From positions 47,326,448 to 47,390,447 of the forward strand of contig NC_086383.1 of the NCBI RefSeq assembly GCF_036588685.1: a stretch of DNA of 64,000 bases. The letters are read 5' to 3'. Both the position numbers and the translations under genes were made by a program. This DNA is from Mytilus trossulus (Eukaryota > Mollusca > Bivalvia > Mytilida > Mytilidae). Below, piece after piece: positions 13,701-25,249 of this stretch (position 1 is the stretch's first letter; each line of letters begins with the position of its first letter). The notes under the pieces are model-generated. The model worked only from the letters and a program-made list of their open reading frames with translations. It made no database searches and was not told the DNA's origin.

Positions 13701-16700
13701 TCTGCCTCTGAAAGAAGCATACATTTTTGGAGAAATAGAGGTTATATCGAAATAAAAAAAACCTAAATATTATTAAGTTTGTGTACAGCTTATTTGAAAA
13801 CAATAATTAAAATATAGGTCACCGAAGAGTTAGAAAAAAGATGTTTCAATTTTTATGCCAAAAATTGGCATCTGGAGGCCAAACCGAATCGATTTATTTG
13901 GTTGATTTTTGTACCATATCATAAAGTTATAACTAATAGTGTAATAAATAAAATTTGTAATGAGAAAACAAATATTTATTTTTTTGCTGAAATTTTTGTA
14001 CGCGCGAGCCTCCTTAAACACTGTTTCTGTCTAATAAAATTTTATTGCCAGATTTACCCGTAAAGATAATGATCTATACAAAAGCACATCTTTGTTAATT
14101 ACATCTTGTATCAAAATATATCGTTGAAGATGACCGTTGCACATATTTTTGCACAGTGTTTTATTTTTCAGAGAGCATATTCAGATATTTGCAATTCATG
14201 AGTTCACATTTGGTCATTTTCTTGGTAAATCAGCCTTATTTTGTGTTTTGTGGATTGGTGCCATGTATACATACACAAAAGCATTGGACCCAAATTTTAC
14301 CAACGCAGCAGATGTGTATGCCATATATTCAACACATTACAGTTTCTTCTATATATTATCATGGATTGTTTTATTTGAATTATTTGTGGCTGTCAGGGTA
14401 AGTCTTTTTACGAAGTGTGTGTATTGTAAGGAAGTATTTCGCATATTCATGGTATTTTATATGTAGAACATGTACCTTCATTTCATGCATTCTGCTGTTG
14501 TCTGCTCTATGGTCGGGTTGTAGTCTCTTTGATACATTCCCTATTTCCATTCTCAATTTTATTCATTGATCATTTTCGTATATTTTATTTTACATGATTG
14601 TATGTCTGGAATATAAATGTTTCATTTGGGTCGATAAACAATTTCCAAATGCATAGAGATCCGAAATACTACCCGATTGCGTATACCTCGCCTTAATTAA
14701 ATAGGGTTAATTGACACAAAAAATAGTTTTCCCAATTTCAGTACAATAGATTTTATGTGAAAACAAATCAATATTGTATTTGTCCTGGTAAACATTATCG
14801 TTATAGTTGTGAAGTATCTCATTAGCACTTACAAACATTGTATTATAGAACCTCTGCAACAGAAACAGTCAATATATACTATTATCAAATAAAAGGCTAA
14901 TTGCTCTGTTTTGTGTTGAAAATGTGGAATAAATTACATCAGTTTATATTGTGCATTTGCGTTTTAACGAAAGCAAAACAAATAGATTCGACTTCTCAAT
15001 AGCTCCCATTTCATTATAAAAGATAGTCAAAACACTAACAATAGTATAACATACAATAAAACAGCAGAATATATTACTGGTTCAATGAATTTAAACGCTC
15101 GTTAATCATTTTGATGTAAATTGTTTGCTAAGTTGATACTTTTAAAATGTTTATATACATAACGATCGTTAACTTTCTCAAAAAATAGTTCCGTTGTAAT
15201 ATATATGAAGCCATTTATTTATCTTAAAACAATGTTCTATATATTATTATTAACGTGTTTTATTTTCTGTTAGATAATAGCCCTGATCTTTTCTATCATT
15301 GGCGTAGTACTGTTTCTGTATACTGACAGTTTTGGGTCAAGATATATGTGGGGTGTTATATTAGCTGTAACCTCGTCAGCTGTCATGTCAATATATAAGG
15401 TAAGTGATTTGCCAAACGTCAAATTGCATGCTTATTTTTACATGTTCATAGTTAAAGGATAATTTAGTCTCTTTACTATCCAAAAGAGAGGCGAAAGATA
15501 CCAGAGGGACATTCAAACTCACAGACCGAATAAACGACAACACCATGGCTAAAAAAGAAAAGGGCAAACAGACAAATAGTATAACACAAGATAAAAAAGA
15601 CTAAGCAACACGAACCCCACCAAAAAGTGTGGTAACTTCAAGTGCTCTGGAAAAGTAAGCAGATCCTGCTCTGTATGAATCAACCGTCGTGTTGCTCATG
15701 GAATTACAAATCCTGCTAATAGTCTAATTCAGTAGGTCAAATTCTGAAAAGAGAACGGGATTGTAATTACGACAATTGTTTGTGAGCACCAATTCTCCCA
15801 CTGGATGCAGTAACATCTTGCATTTAAAAATTGAGGTATAAAAAAGTACAAAACATGTTTAAACATTTTAGTGTTTTATTATTCTTTAAACTTGAAATGT
15901 TAAGAGAACACGATGATGGGATCGATTGTTTTGAAACTGCAACATGGTCAGTGGCACACTCACATGAAGTGTCTCAACTGTGTGAACTAACAAGTGCTGT
16001 CTTTCACTAATATGTAGCGTGAACTTATACAGCGAAAACTTATAAATGTGTATGTTAAAAACGATTTTTCATTCCTTTAATACAATGCCAGTAAATGCCA
16101 GTTATGTCCATTTGGTTAAAATCTAAATCTATTTAATGAAGTGTGAAAGTGACTAGAGAGGACAAATTATTTTGTAATCAAGATATATATTGTAAAAAGT
16201 AGTTTATTTATATTGCTTACGATTTGACAAAAACGACTATATACTGTATAACGTTTTTCGTGCTTATAATCAATTTGATAATAGGCAGTGGATCTTCGTC
16301 GTAATCTTTGTATTTTATTATAGAGTTGAATCGTGAATTCCTAAGGGAAATGTGTTATGTATTGCATAAGAACATTAGCCGTGTATATCAAGCATGAAAA
16401 ACTATGCTGCCAAATTTCATTAAAACAACGTCTGTACAAATGACATTATGTTTTGTACAAAAGAATGTATATCAAATAAGAGTTGTGAGACGGCTTTCGT
16501 GTACATCTGTTATGTTTTTTATACATTTAAAGTGTATTGCATTTTAACCAATTAAACCATAGGCTGTGAGAGATTGTTAACAATCAAGTAATCATCGAGC
16601 TTTTCCTGACACATACCGATATCAATCCAATTAATAGCATCAAACAATAAATTTACTTTTGTATGATCATAAATTATTGACATTGATTCCTTCAACAAAC

Positions 16701-19700
16701 TGTTTGCCTAAATTAAATATTACGTGGTACCAAAGGCAATCAATACTATAAATTACATGTCTCGCTGTTTGTGTTATACATCATTTGAGAAATTGCTTTA
16801 AAAATGTTAATGTAATTGGGGTATCTCATGATCATCGCTGTTGTCGATGATATAGGACTGATTCACAAATACTATAGTTAATGTACTATTATGAAACAGG
16901 TCTAAGACTAAGTTGACCATAGATTATTTTGAATGTTCAGGATGTTCACGAGCAAAGGAAACATCAAAACAAAGTAATGAATACTAAAATTACTACATTT
17001 ATAAAGATGATTACTTCAGGTATGATACTGCCCATCTGTGAAAATAGTAAAAATGTGTTTAAAGACATTAGAACCTATCAGTTGAAAACCCGTATTTACA
17101 TTCGTTTGCATTGCATTTTTATTCAGTCAGCATTTGTATGACAATAAGCAAAACATTCACACATTTCACGTTTGCTTCTCATAATAATGTCGATTGGCAT
17201 GTTGGTGACATGTGTTGTTCTTTGATGGATCTCTTTTCTTTTTCCGATGAGTTTAATTTCGAAATAGATTGTAACATTTTCCAAATCACTTATATCTGAT
17301 GAATGCATATCAGGAAACAGTTACCCTTTGAACTCTCTCGGTCTTGCTCCTACTGGAGTTCATACAATTCTCTCACCTTTTGTAAGTTTCATTGATGGGT
17401 ATCGTCTTCACCGAGTTACGCTTGAAAGTACGTTGCATGTTTTCCCTCGCACCAGCTCACGTTGCAATGGCAGCCATTGATTTTTTTCGACAGAAGAACA
17501 TCTATATCTGACATCACTGCCTGAACATATTTAGGATCAGATGGACAAACAAGTTATGAGGCGCCCAAATAAACCAGAAATCTTCAACTTGCCCCCGTAC
17601 CTCACTGGATCGACAACAGATTCAAGTAATGACTTTGATAACATTCGCATATAATCCCATTGAAAAAAACACCGATTAATGTGACATCGGCAGTTGCAGT
17701 CGCGGACACTTGCTTAATATATGATATTATAATTGTTTTGTTTTTACCTATACGGTGGATATTGCCGTTTGGACATAGACTTCAAAATATAAGTTAAATT
17801 AAACATTTGTATACTTATATGTAGCCTTGGTGGTTTTATGTTCATTTTGAATAGTGTGTTTGGGTTAACTTTATATTTTTAACAGGGTTAAAAATCCATT
17901 TTGTTTTCAATTCTTTCACCATATTCTTTTTGTATTTGGTGTGTATGTGTAGGGGAATGATCTTTGATTCTAAACATGTAATTACATTTAAGATCTTGAA
18001 CCATAAAAGGTAAATGTACATTCATTTCGTATGAGGAACTATGCTATGTCAAATGTTTATACTAGTGATGTCAACGATAAACCGGTTAACCGGTTAACCG
18101 GTCGAACGACCGAATACCGAATAACAAAATCGCTAACCGGTTAACCGGACTTTTTTCAATTTTTGTAGATTTGATATAAATTTGTATTGAAATCATTAGA
18201 TAGTTTTGTTTTAATTAAAAATTGTCGTCGTAGTAGCTAATTAGACAGATCAATTGTCCAGTATATTGATTGCTATTGTTAAATCTAAAAACATAAAATC
18301 AATTAGAACTTGTCTCTCAACTCGCCCGGGGGCAGCATCTTAAAAAAACATAATTAGTTTACATGTTTTTTTAACAGTAACTTTAAATCAGTAATGCGAT
18401 TAAATTTTATGATTTACTTCATAAGTTTGATTTTATTTTTTGTTGACCTACATCTAAATGTGCAACCTCCGTCGTGGAAGGCTTAGTTTTACTTGAAACG
18501 AAATGCTTGCTAAAAATTGTGAAATGCAAACCAATGTGAATGTTCTCAATGAATACGTGATAGTACGAGTAACATGCTTAAAGAAACAAGGAAACAGATC
18601 GTGCGGTGACTGATAGTTGTTGATTTCTGTGTCATTTTGGTCTCTTGTGGAGAATTGTTTCATTGGCAATCATACCACATCTTCTTTTCGCCAGGAATCC
18701 TCAAAGCAAGCCGTGTAATGTCAAAGGACGATATTCAATTTTAAAAGCGTAATTTAATGATTAGGTTGTCAAATTGACACTCAAACTAAATCTTATATCT
18801 ATGTGTAGGGTACTATTGATGAGGCTTCCAAACCCCAATCTAAACTATACCGGTTAACCGGTTAATCGGTCGAACGATTGTCCGAGTAACCGGTTAGGCA
18901 AAAGTGTACGATTTGACAACACTAGTTTATACAAAATTAATAGTAATTTAAGTAGTGTCATATTAAAAATATTTTATACAGGATCAAATCTGCTAAAAAG
19001 AAGAAATTGTGTACCAATATACTATTTATTTTATATTGTCCATTTAGAAATTATAAGAAATATAAATTCTAGATGTACTTCGATTTACTGAATCTAGCCG
19101 TAGATATTGGATAAAGGATTCATAATAGGGGGAAATCCAATTTCATTTTTCTTCACTTAATTCTGTGTCAGACACCTGTATTTTATCAAAATCAAAATTC
19201 AGCGCTGATTCAAGCTTGAAGTATTGTCCATTCTTGTTCCGACTGTTCAGCGGAGCATTTTATTCATTTTATTAACACAATCAACAAAATTCGGTCGAAT
19301 TTCTGAATTTCTATTTCTTCAATTCAAGGGAATAGTTATTAAAGGTACCAGGATTCTAATACGCCAAACGCGCGTTTCGTTTATACATGACTCATCAGTG
19401 ACGCTCAAAGTTGAAGACCATTGAGGACACATATTTCGTCAAAGATAAACCTCATGCAATCATTAAATCACGTAGTGTGGAAATCATAACTTTCTCAAAA
19501 GAGTAGGATCTAAATTAAGTAGTTCAAAAAGGTCAATCCCTATCCTTTTAATGGAAAAAAAACCAGTTATTGATAATAAAATGATTCTATTCCGCTTTTT
19601 TTGTATATTACTCGAACTCAAGTTTTGCTAATTTTAGTATATTTCATGCCAAATTGTGCATATAGGTAAAACAGTCTTGGTTTTTCATGACGTGTCAATA

Positions 19701-22437
19701 TCTTTTTTTCAGGTTTTGTTTAAGAAGTTTGCTGGACAACCTGGTTTTGGGAAACTTTCCTTGTTTTTGTCTGTTTTAGGTATGTGCCATAATGAAGTCT
19801 TTTAAAACTGTTTTTGTTTTTATCTCGGTCTATTCATTCACTTCAACAATGAACAAACCCATACCGCATAGTAAGCTATATTAAGAGGCCTCAAATGAAA
19901 TGTTTAACGTTACTATTATGTTTTGTTATATTGTTGCCCTAATACGCTCCGTAGTTCTGGCATCTACAATGTAAAACATTTCATTTTCCAGAAATTTAAA
20001 TTCTTAAAAAGTGCGCCATAGTAAATTGATTTAATCATTTGTTAAGGATGAAATCATATTTCATTTATCTCATACTGGCGAGTTACATATACATACTGTT
20101 ATGTGTTGATATTCATTGCAGGCTTGTTTTCTAGTTTATTTTTATGGCCAGTTCTGTTGGTGTTGGTTTTATCAAATACAGAAAATATATCGGGAAAGGT
20201 TGTGCCGTGGGGAAGAGTGTGCGGAACAATGATTCTTTTCCTTTGTAAGTCATGGTTATAATTATTGTTAAATGAATAGAAAAATAAATGATCATTCTGA
20301 ATAAAAAAAAATCGAACCAACAACAATAAAAAACAAAACAAATTATAAACTAGGAGTCAGCATACGATATCAATGAAAATTGGCTATACAATTTGTCAAC
20401 CTTTGAACTGCCAAGAAGAAAAAGTCAAGAAGAGCAGTAAGAAAACAGAAACTAAAAAATAAACAATGTTGACAAAAGCAAATTATGTGCATGTAATTGG
20501 ATGTTCAACCGCTTCAATGTATACAGACAGGACGGACCAAGTCTACCAAAACTATGACCCTCCAGCAATTTAAAGTTCTATTGAACTATATACTAATTAG
20601 ATTGTTCGTTATTTAGATAATGATGTTGGTTCATCTATCCTTCCACGTTTGTGTACTAGAAAAATTACATTATATACATACGAAACCGAAAATTACATAT
20701 TAAGTAAAGGTTGTTTTAGTTGTTTTTCGATGTGGTTATTTTCTACAAACTTGCTATGAAAGAATGAAAAAAAAACCGACAAGCGCGACTTATATAATGT
20801 GTTTCGGCTAATGCTTTTACATTCAAATAAATTAACTATAAGAATCATTCAATTGTTTAGCATTGTTTATCAATACAAAGTTATTTTAATTCTAACTGTT
20901 GTGAAAAATGTATAACAGTTGTTATCCAATCGTTTAATGTGTTTGAGCTTTTAATTTTGCAATTTGATTATACACTTTCCGTTTTCAATTGAGTCGGTTG
21001 TTATTTTACTTTTCAATGTAACTAAACATTATACAAATTTCGATTGCATAAATATCTTCTAAAAGATATTTAACATGATACTTTATAGTCATTTGCTTTT
21101 CCTATATTCACAGTTTACCATTTGTTAATGAACTACACGAGTGGCTTGACATACAAAGTATTTTTAGGGCTTGGTGTGGCTTTAGGTATACCAATTTGTA
21201 CTAGTAAGTATCTAGTAAAAACCTTTCCATCTACAGATTTGAAATGTAGCTTCATAGTTCCAAGCAAGCACCAAATTAGACACTTCGTTTATGATGTAGC
21301 GCTTTACTTAAATATCAATGACTGCTTGCATTAGACCTCAAGTAGAAAGTCACCACCAATCATAAAGAAGAACAAATTAAAAACAAACACTAGATCACAA
21401 ATAAATACACTAATATTTAATAACATGAACCCTACAATAAACCGGTTGTTAACAGAGGTGCCCAAAAAGATTTGTTAACTTCCATGAGTTACTGATGGCA
21501 AGTGAAATTGCAGTTATAAGTAGACTTTTATAATCATTCATTAAATAGCAAACAACAAAGCTATTTTGAAGACAATAAAATAAACATATCATTGTCTTCT
21601 GTAACAAAGATTCGGTCAACCAAGTTATAAAAGCGTCCATAAAACTTTCGCAAATCAAATGTAATATTCTGTCATGAAAAACACACCGGATGCTACAAGA
21701 GGAAGAGAAAGGGATTTCAGTACCGCTGCATCCGAATTATCCGAAATAACCTTTAGTTTTTGTTGGATTTTGTGATATTCTATTTTGTAGTAGTGTTGTG
21801 TTATGCAGTGATCAAAGCAGGGTATTATGTTTTCTTAAAAGACACATTTTTAATTAATTGTCAATGTAAAGGCCTTAAAAAAAATCTGACTATCAAGATT
21901 CCTTAATTTTCGAAATCAAAGAAAATGGCGAAATTTATAAAAAAAAAATCAAACTTGTATATTTCATTTTAAAGTTGAAAAAAATACTTGCCATCTTATA
22001 TCTTTTAACAAAACAAAGTTCTAATATATTATATTCAACGGATACATTTTGATGATATTCTATCTCGTCTGCCACTACTAACATGGGTTAATACATGTCA
22101 TGCATATTTTAAGGGTTTCCTGGTCGTATAACACGCCTTGCTTTCAATCTTTTATTATCAAGTTTTAATAGTTATTACAATAAGAATTTGTTATATTCAT
22201 TTAATCTAAATTAATGCTCTTTTTGTAGTTTCAGATTACGTCTTTAAAAATCTAACATTAAATGGTATGGAGATTACTGCCCTTGGTTTGACATTTACAG
22301 GATTATTGTTAGTATTATGGCCAGAGAGATGTCCATCTGGACTGTACAAGCCATTTAAATGCTGTGTTAAAAATGAAATTGAAGCTCAAAGCAGAGAACA
22401 ACGATCACATTCAGTGTTACATTACAATAAGGACTGA
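4718..22437 (+). CDS. SLC35F3/F4-like solute carrier (drug/metabolite transporter superfamily), 8 coding exons
   Basis: Coding exons are 4718-4742, 6853-7144, 14172-14397, 15274-15399, 19713-19779, 20122-20244, 21114-21203 and 22229-22437. They join with matching phases into 385 codons plus TGA. An in-frame TGA lies 39 bases before the ATG. The protein has a short polar Ser/Thr-rich N terminus and about ten hydrophobic segments (near residues 39-58, 70-94, 123-142, 153-177, 181-198, 206-222, 236-262, 277-295, 302-320 and 330-348), then a Lys/Arg/Gln-rich tail. Blocks such as FNAPYFVTYFSTAW, LSWIVL, MSIYKVLFKK and the NYTSGLTY region align with vertebrate SLC35F3/F4, which run to about 420-520 residues. 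SLC35F3 is reported as a thiamine transporter; the substrate here is not known. The sequence is clearly divergent, so F3 versus F4, or a mollusc-specific branch, cannot be told. The first 25-nt exon is the least certain part. Confidence 0.85.
6190..6560 (+). repeat. Dispersed repeat family A copy in SLC35F-like intron 1
   Basis: 'agaagatgtagtatgaatac', 'ccaatgagaaaactctctat', 'atgaaccacatcaacaaacg' and 'ctgacttacgacaggcgca' match the other family A copies in order. I recall the family as one of the commonest in mussel DNA. Confidence 0.75.
6853..7144 (+). CDS. SLC35F-like exon 2 (TM1-TM2)
   Basis: Acceptor TTTTTTTCCAG and donor GTGAGT. It encodes residues 10-106: the Thr-rich N terminus, a first membrane segment (FLTVLIAVTSVSATYLA) and the family block FNAPYFVTYFSTAW leading into the second. 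It ends two bases into an Arg codon. Confidence 0.9.
8350..9970 (+). repeat. Degenerate ~53-bp minisatellite in SLC35F-like intron 2
   Basis: The phrase 'gatggactattgaaggttc' alternates with 'gtaccatccacccagccagt'. Intact landmark copies near 8830, 8935, 8988 and 9043 are spaced by about 53-55 bp or a multiple. The array of perhaps 25-30 degraded units explains the repeated peptide-like open frames here, which are not genes. Confidence 0.8.
10562..10830 (+). repeat. Dispersed repeat family B, copy 1
   Basis: It starts near 'gagaagcgagatatcagtgg' and contains 'cccaccgaaaactgtg', 'gtaagcagtttctgctct', 'cacccgtcgtgttg' and 'agtcttattcggtaggt'. The same ordered phrases occur at 15480-15745 and, in part, at 23210-23480. 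I recall this family as abundant in mussel DNA. No open frame is present. Confidence 0.75.
13385..13500 (+). repeat. Dispersed repeat family C fragment
   Basis: Shares the order 'ccattcgtt..atgtttgagcttt', 'ccgtttt' and 'cggagttcagcattttg' with copies at about 9990-10040, 20915-21020, 45140-45265, 48750-48855, 58220-58330 and 59675-59745. It is a short non-coding interspersed family in one orientation. Confidence 0.65.
13577..14017. mobile_element. TTAA-flanked MITE, copy 1 (441 bp)
   Basis: Bounded by TTAAGAGTGTTCGCGG on the left and CGCGAGCCTCCTTAA on the right, imperfect inverted ends with TTAA at both edges. The body matches the copy at 61169-61741 over most of its length (shared phrases 'ttcattt', 'ctcaatctgcctctg', 'aggtcaccga', 'ccatatcataaagt'). 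TTAA edges suggest piggyBac-type mobilisation, which is inference. It ends 154 bp before SLC35F-like exon 3. Confidence 0.75.
14172..14397 (+). CDS. SLC35F-like exon 3 (TM3-TM4)
   Basis: Acceptor TTATTTTTCAG, donor GTAAGT, phase 2 to phase 0. It encodes residues 107-181, including the FGHFLGKSALFCVLW segment and LSWIVLFELFVAVR. This is the block most similar to vertebrate SLC35F3/F4 (LSWIVL followed by GVR). Confidence 0.93.
15274..15399 (+). CDS. SLC35F-like exon 4 (TM5-TM6)
   Basis: Exactly 42 codons in phase 0 between acceptor CTGTTAG and donor GTAAGT. It encodes two membrane segments joined by the short loop YTDSFGSRYMWG and ends in MSIYK, which matches the family's SALYKV block. Confidence 0.93.
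15480..15745 (+). repeat. Dispersed repeat family B, copy 2
   Basis: Shows the same ordered phrases as at 10.56 kb: 'gaggcgaaagataccaga', 'ccccaccaaaaagtgtg', 'aagcagatcctgctct', 'accgtcgtgttgc' and 'tctaattcagtaggtc'. It lies about 80 bp downstream of exon 4, inside the intron, in the same orientation as the other copies. Confidence 0.8.
18063..18924. mobile_element. hAT-like non-autonomous transposon with 8-bp target duplication
   Basis: Ends read TAGTGATGTCAA and TTGACAACACTA (one mismatch). They are flanked by identical 8-bp direct repeats GTTTATAC (18055-18062 and 18925-18932), which is hAT-type target duplication. Near both ends are CCGGTTAACCGG palindromes and GGTCGAACGA. There is no transposase frame. 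A minus-oriented fragment of repeat family A (about 18596-18692) sits inside it. It lies in the SLC35F-like intron 15400-19712. Confidence 0.9.
19340..19440 (+). repeat. Dispersed repeat family D fragment
   Basis: Contains 'ggtaccaggattctaat', 'cgcgcgtttcgtttata', 'gactcatcagtgacgctc' and 'agttgaagaccattgagga'. Other copies are at about 42690-42770, 43725-43945, 51140-51205, 57890-57990 and 59285-59450, in both orientations. Confidence 0.75.
19713..19779 (+). CDS. SLC35F-like exon 5
   Basis: Acceptor CTTTTTTTCAG, donor GTATGT; 22 codons plus one base. It continues the family block VLFKKF and starts the seventh membrane segment (LSLFLSVLG). Confidence 0.9.
20122..20244 (+). CDS. SLC35F-like exon 6 (TM7-TM8)
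   Basis: Acceptor TTCATTGCAG, donor GTAAGT, phase 1 on both sides. It encodes the membrane segment LFSSLFLWPVLLVLVL, a lumenal or cytosolic loop containing an N-x-S sequon (ENISG), then VPWGRVCGTMILFL, which matches the family's IPWGNLCGFSVLLL block. Confidence 0.92.
21114..21203 (+). CDS. SLC35F-like exon 7 (TM9)
   Basis: Acceptor TATATTCACAG, donor GTAAGT, phase 1 on both sides. It encodes YHLLMNYTSGLTYKVFLGLG and the following hydrophobic stretch VALGIPICT. This corresponds to the family's NFGIAVTYPTLMSLGIVLSIP region. Confidence 0.92.
22229..22437 (+). CDS. SLC35F-like exon 8 (TM10 and C-terminal tail)
   Basis: Acceptor CTTTTTGTAG. After completing an Ile codon it runs 68 codons to TGA at 22435-22437. 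It encodes the last membrane segment (ITALGLTFTGLLLVLWPE) and a cysteine-containing, charged cytoplasmic tail of about 35 residues. Confidence 0.93.
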
Positions 22438-22880
22438 AAGTCTTATATTTTTCTCGTCATATAGAATAGGTAGAAAAGTTACATTGAGCTAACAAACAGA
22501 TACTAGCAATTATATATAAAGGCAGTTTTTCATGATAGCCGTTTAGCCAGCTGATCAAGTCTTTATTCTCCTTTTATAAAACTGTAGTATTCTTAAATTC
22601 ACCTTACAATAAGGATCAACATAGTATAGTTTAAAGGGATATTAAAAATGTTGCTTCCAATCAACCACCATGACGCTGATTTTATAAACAGATCATACGG
22701 ATACAGCCACTTGAAAAGTAATTTAAGAAAGGTTGCGAAAGTCTGATGATGCTGGCCTAACTTTAATTGTTAAAAAGACCGTGTGTTCACAGAAAAATAC
22801 ATTGGTTTTCGTAAATCTGTTAAAAAAAAGCTACAGAAAAAATGGTACATTTAAGTTGCTTTCTGAATACCAAAAACAAA

Positions 22881-22886
22881 AATAAA
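22881..22886 (+). terminator. Candidate poly(A) signal AATAAA for the SLC35F-like gene
   Basis: This is the first AATAAA seen after the stop codon at 22437, which would give a 3' UTR of about 460 nt. No transcript data support it, and the region is AT-rich, so chance matches are likely. Confidence 0.35.
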
Positions 22887-23749
22887 AACACTCAAATCTT
22901 CATTTTATGGCACAGGTCTGATATATCACTTTTAGCATTTCCTTAAAATATTTTTCCAATATTTCAATATGTTTTAGGGAGTTTATAGAAACTTGTGATT
23001 TTGACCTTCTATCCGAAAATCAATATGGGTCTCTTTTTTTCTATAGTGCTTTGTCCAGGTAACTTTGGTTGAAGGTTCAAAAGATAACATCGGGAGAAAA
23101 CATTTGTTAAACTTTCAATAGCAGATGTGATCTTGACAGCTGCACTATCGACTATAAAACAAAATTCGTCATTCCTCAACCAATAAAGCATAATCAAAAC
23201 GAATTTACTAAAAGAGGGGCGAAATATACCATAGGTTCATTCAAACTCACACATCAAAAACAAACTGACAACGTCATAGCTAGAAAAGAAAAAGACAAAC
23301 AGACAAACAACAGTACATAAGCCACACCAATTATAACTTTTATACTAAGCACTTCCAACCCTGCCAAAATCGAAAGATTGACTCCTGGACAGCATGCATC
23401 ATATCATATGCCAAGTTCGACTTCCTGGGCAACCCGACAAATTTTGTTACATTATAATTCAAAAATGAATTCCTGTCCCCAATGACTACAACAGGTACGC
23501 TAGAGACCAATATTATGCAAAAGTAATATGAAAAACTTTTTCTTTCGACAAAAAATCAGACACAAACAGAACAGTCAATAAGGTACCAGGATTATAATTT
23601 AGTAAAAGTGTGGTAAGGTAAATTTGGCCTATAATAGGTTTTACAAAAATAAAATAGCATACAATCAAGATTCAGTTTTACCAAACATGGTGCTCTTGTT
23701 ACTCTAATTTCTAAACATTGACCAACGAATTATGAATATGAGGTCAAGG

Positions 23750-24550
23750 TCATATAAACCATGTCATTCTCCTCGATTAAGTGATTCAATGTCATGATTT
23801 CTAACTTATTATATACTGTTTCTAAATTTCCATTATCCGGTGTTTCAATGTTATGATTTATAACGGAGTTTGTATTCTCCGGAATTCAATGATTCATTGT
23901 CAAGAGTTATAACTGACGTTCTACTCACTCTAATTCATTGATTCATTATCATGGTTTATAATCGGTTCTATAATCTCTCTGAGTCAGTGATTCAATGTCA
24001 TGATTATGACTGATTATAAACTCTCTGATTAAGTTATCAAATGTCATGATTTATAACTAGTTATATACACTCCAGGGTTCAGTGATCAAATGTCATGATT
24101 TATAACTAGTTATATACACTCCAGGGTTCAGTGATCAAATGTCATGATTTATAACTAGTTATATACACCTCAGGGTAAAGTGGTGTATTGCAATGATCTA
24201 ATAAATCCTATATACTCCATGATTCACTGATTCAATTTGATTATAACTGGTTATATCCACTCCAGGGTTAGGTGATGTATGCAATGATCTAATAAATCCT
24301 ACACACTCCATGGTTCAGTGATCAAATGTCATGATTTATAACTTGTTATGCATTTATAACTGGTAATGCACTCTTCATGGTTAAGTGGTGAATTGCAATG
24401 ATCTAATAAATCCTATACAGTACATGATTCAATGATATAATGTCATGATTCAATGATATAATGTCATGATTCAATGATATAATGTCATGATTCAATGATA
24501 TAATGTCATGATTCAATGATATAATGTCATGATTTATAACTGATTATCAT
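23750..24550 (+). repeat. Degenerate satellite block (ATGATTTATAAC family)
   Basis: Repeating phrases 'tcagtgatcaaatgtcatga', 'tttataactggttat' and 'gcaatgatctaataaatcc' occur in degraded, partly truncated units. They belong to the same family as the regular 96-bp array at 25.4-25.8 kb. Its end contains the 21-bp sub-array at 24.42-24.54 kb. Confidence 0.8.
24420..24535 (+). repeat. 21-bp tandem sub-array, five perfect copies
   Basis: The unit CATGATTCAATGATATAATGT repeats five times with almost no change. It looks like a recent local expansion of a piece of the surrounding 96-bp satellite. Confidence 0.9.
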
Positions 24551-25045
24551 ATACTTAGCAATGATATGATAGCTTTTGCATATGTGTAATGAGCAGAAGT
24601 ACACAAGCCATTATTTCCAACCCGGGCGTATAACCCATATCAGGGGCGTCTCATGCAAAAACCCATAACAGTGCTTCTCGAGCAAGTTACTTCCGGTGTT
24701 TCTGGTATCGATTGTTTACTTTTCCAATGTGACGTCAGATATTTTATGACGACGTCAAAATTTACAGGAACTTTTGTGGGGATAGTTTAGTACTTGCTTA
24801 CAAATGCCATTGACAATTAAGAATCATTTTATAGTACAACAAACATGGAGTAATAATGATCATAAAACTCTTCCAAATTTTCAAAATGCCTCTATAGGAA
24901 AATGTTACCATACATATATATGGAGGTAGTGATGCTGTGATTGAACAATTATGGTATATTTGATTCATAATTTAACTTCTCTATAAATTTTTTGACTGTT
25001 TTAGTTATTGCATTTGTTTATTTGCCTTACATAAAACTATAAAGC

Positions 25046-25231
25046 GATTAATACATGGCCTTTTCCATATCAGCCTGGGTATCATCCCTCGACCCATGAT
25101 ATCATATCATGGGTCGAGGGATGATACCCAGGCTGATATGGAATCATATCAACACCTCAACTCCGTCCAAGGCTGATATGGGGGTCTCGGGATGATAACC
25201 AGGTTGATATGGAAAAGGTCATGTATCAATC
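25046..25231. repeat. Nested inverted repeat with a perfect 77-nt palindrome
   Basis: Positions 25065-25141 form a perfect palindrome of 38-bp arms around a single C (25103). An outer, imperfect inverted pair extends it: 'gattaatacatggcctttt' on the left and 'aaaaggtcatgtatcaatc' on the right. It interrupts the satellite. It could be a fold-back transposon or a recent inverted duplication. Confidence 0.85.
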
Positions 25232-25249
25232 TCTATTTATATCATTGTC

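Noticed and set aside
17300-17650. Less AT-rich stretch with fragments that look faintly coding on the plus strand
   Set aside because: Stops interrupt every frame within 50 codons and no family is recognised; it may be an old repeat.
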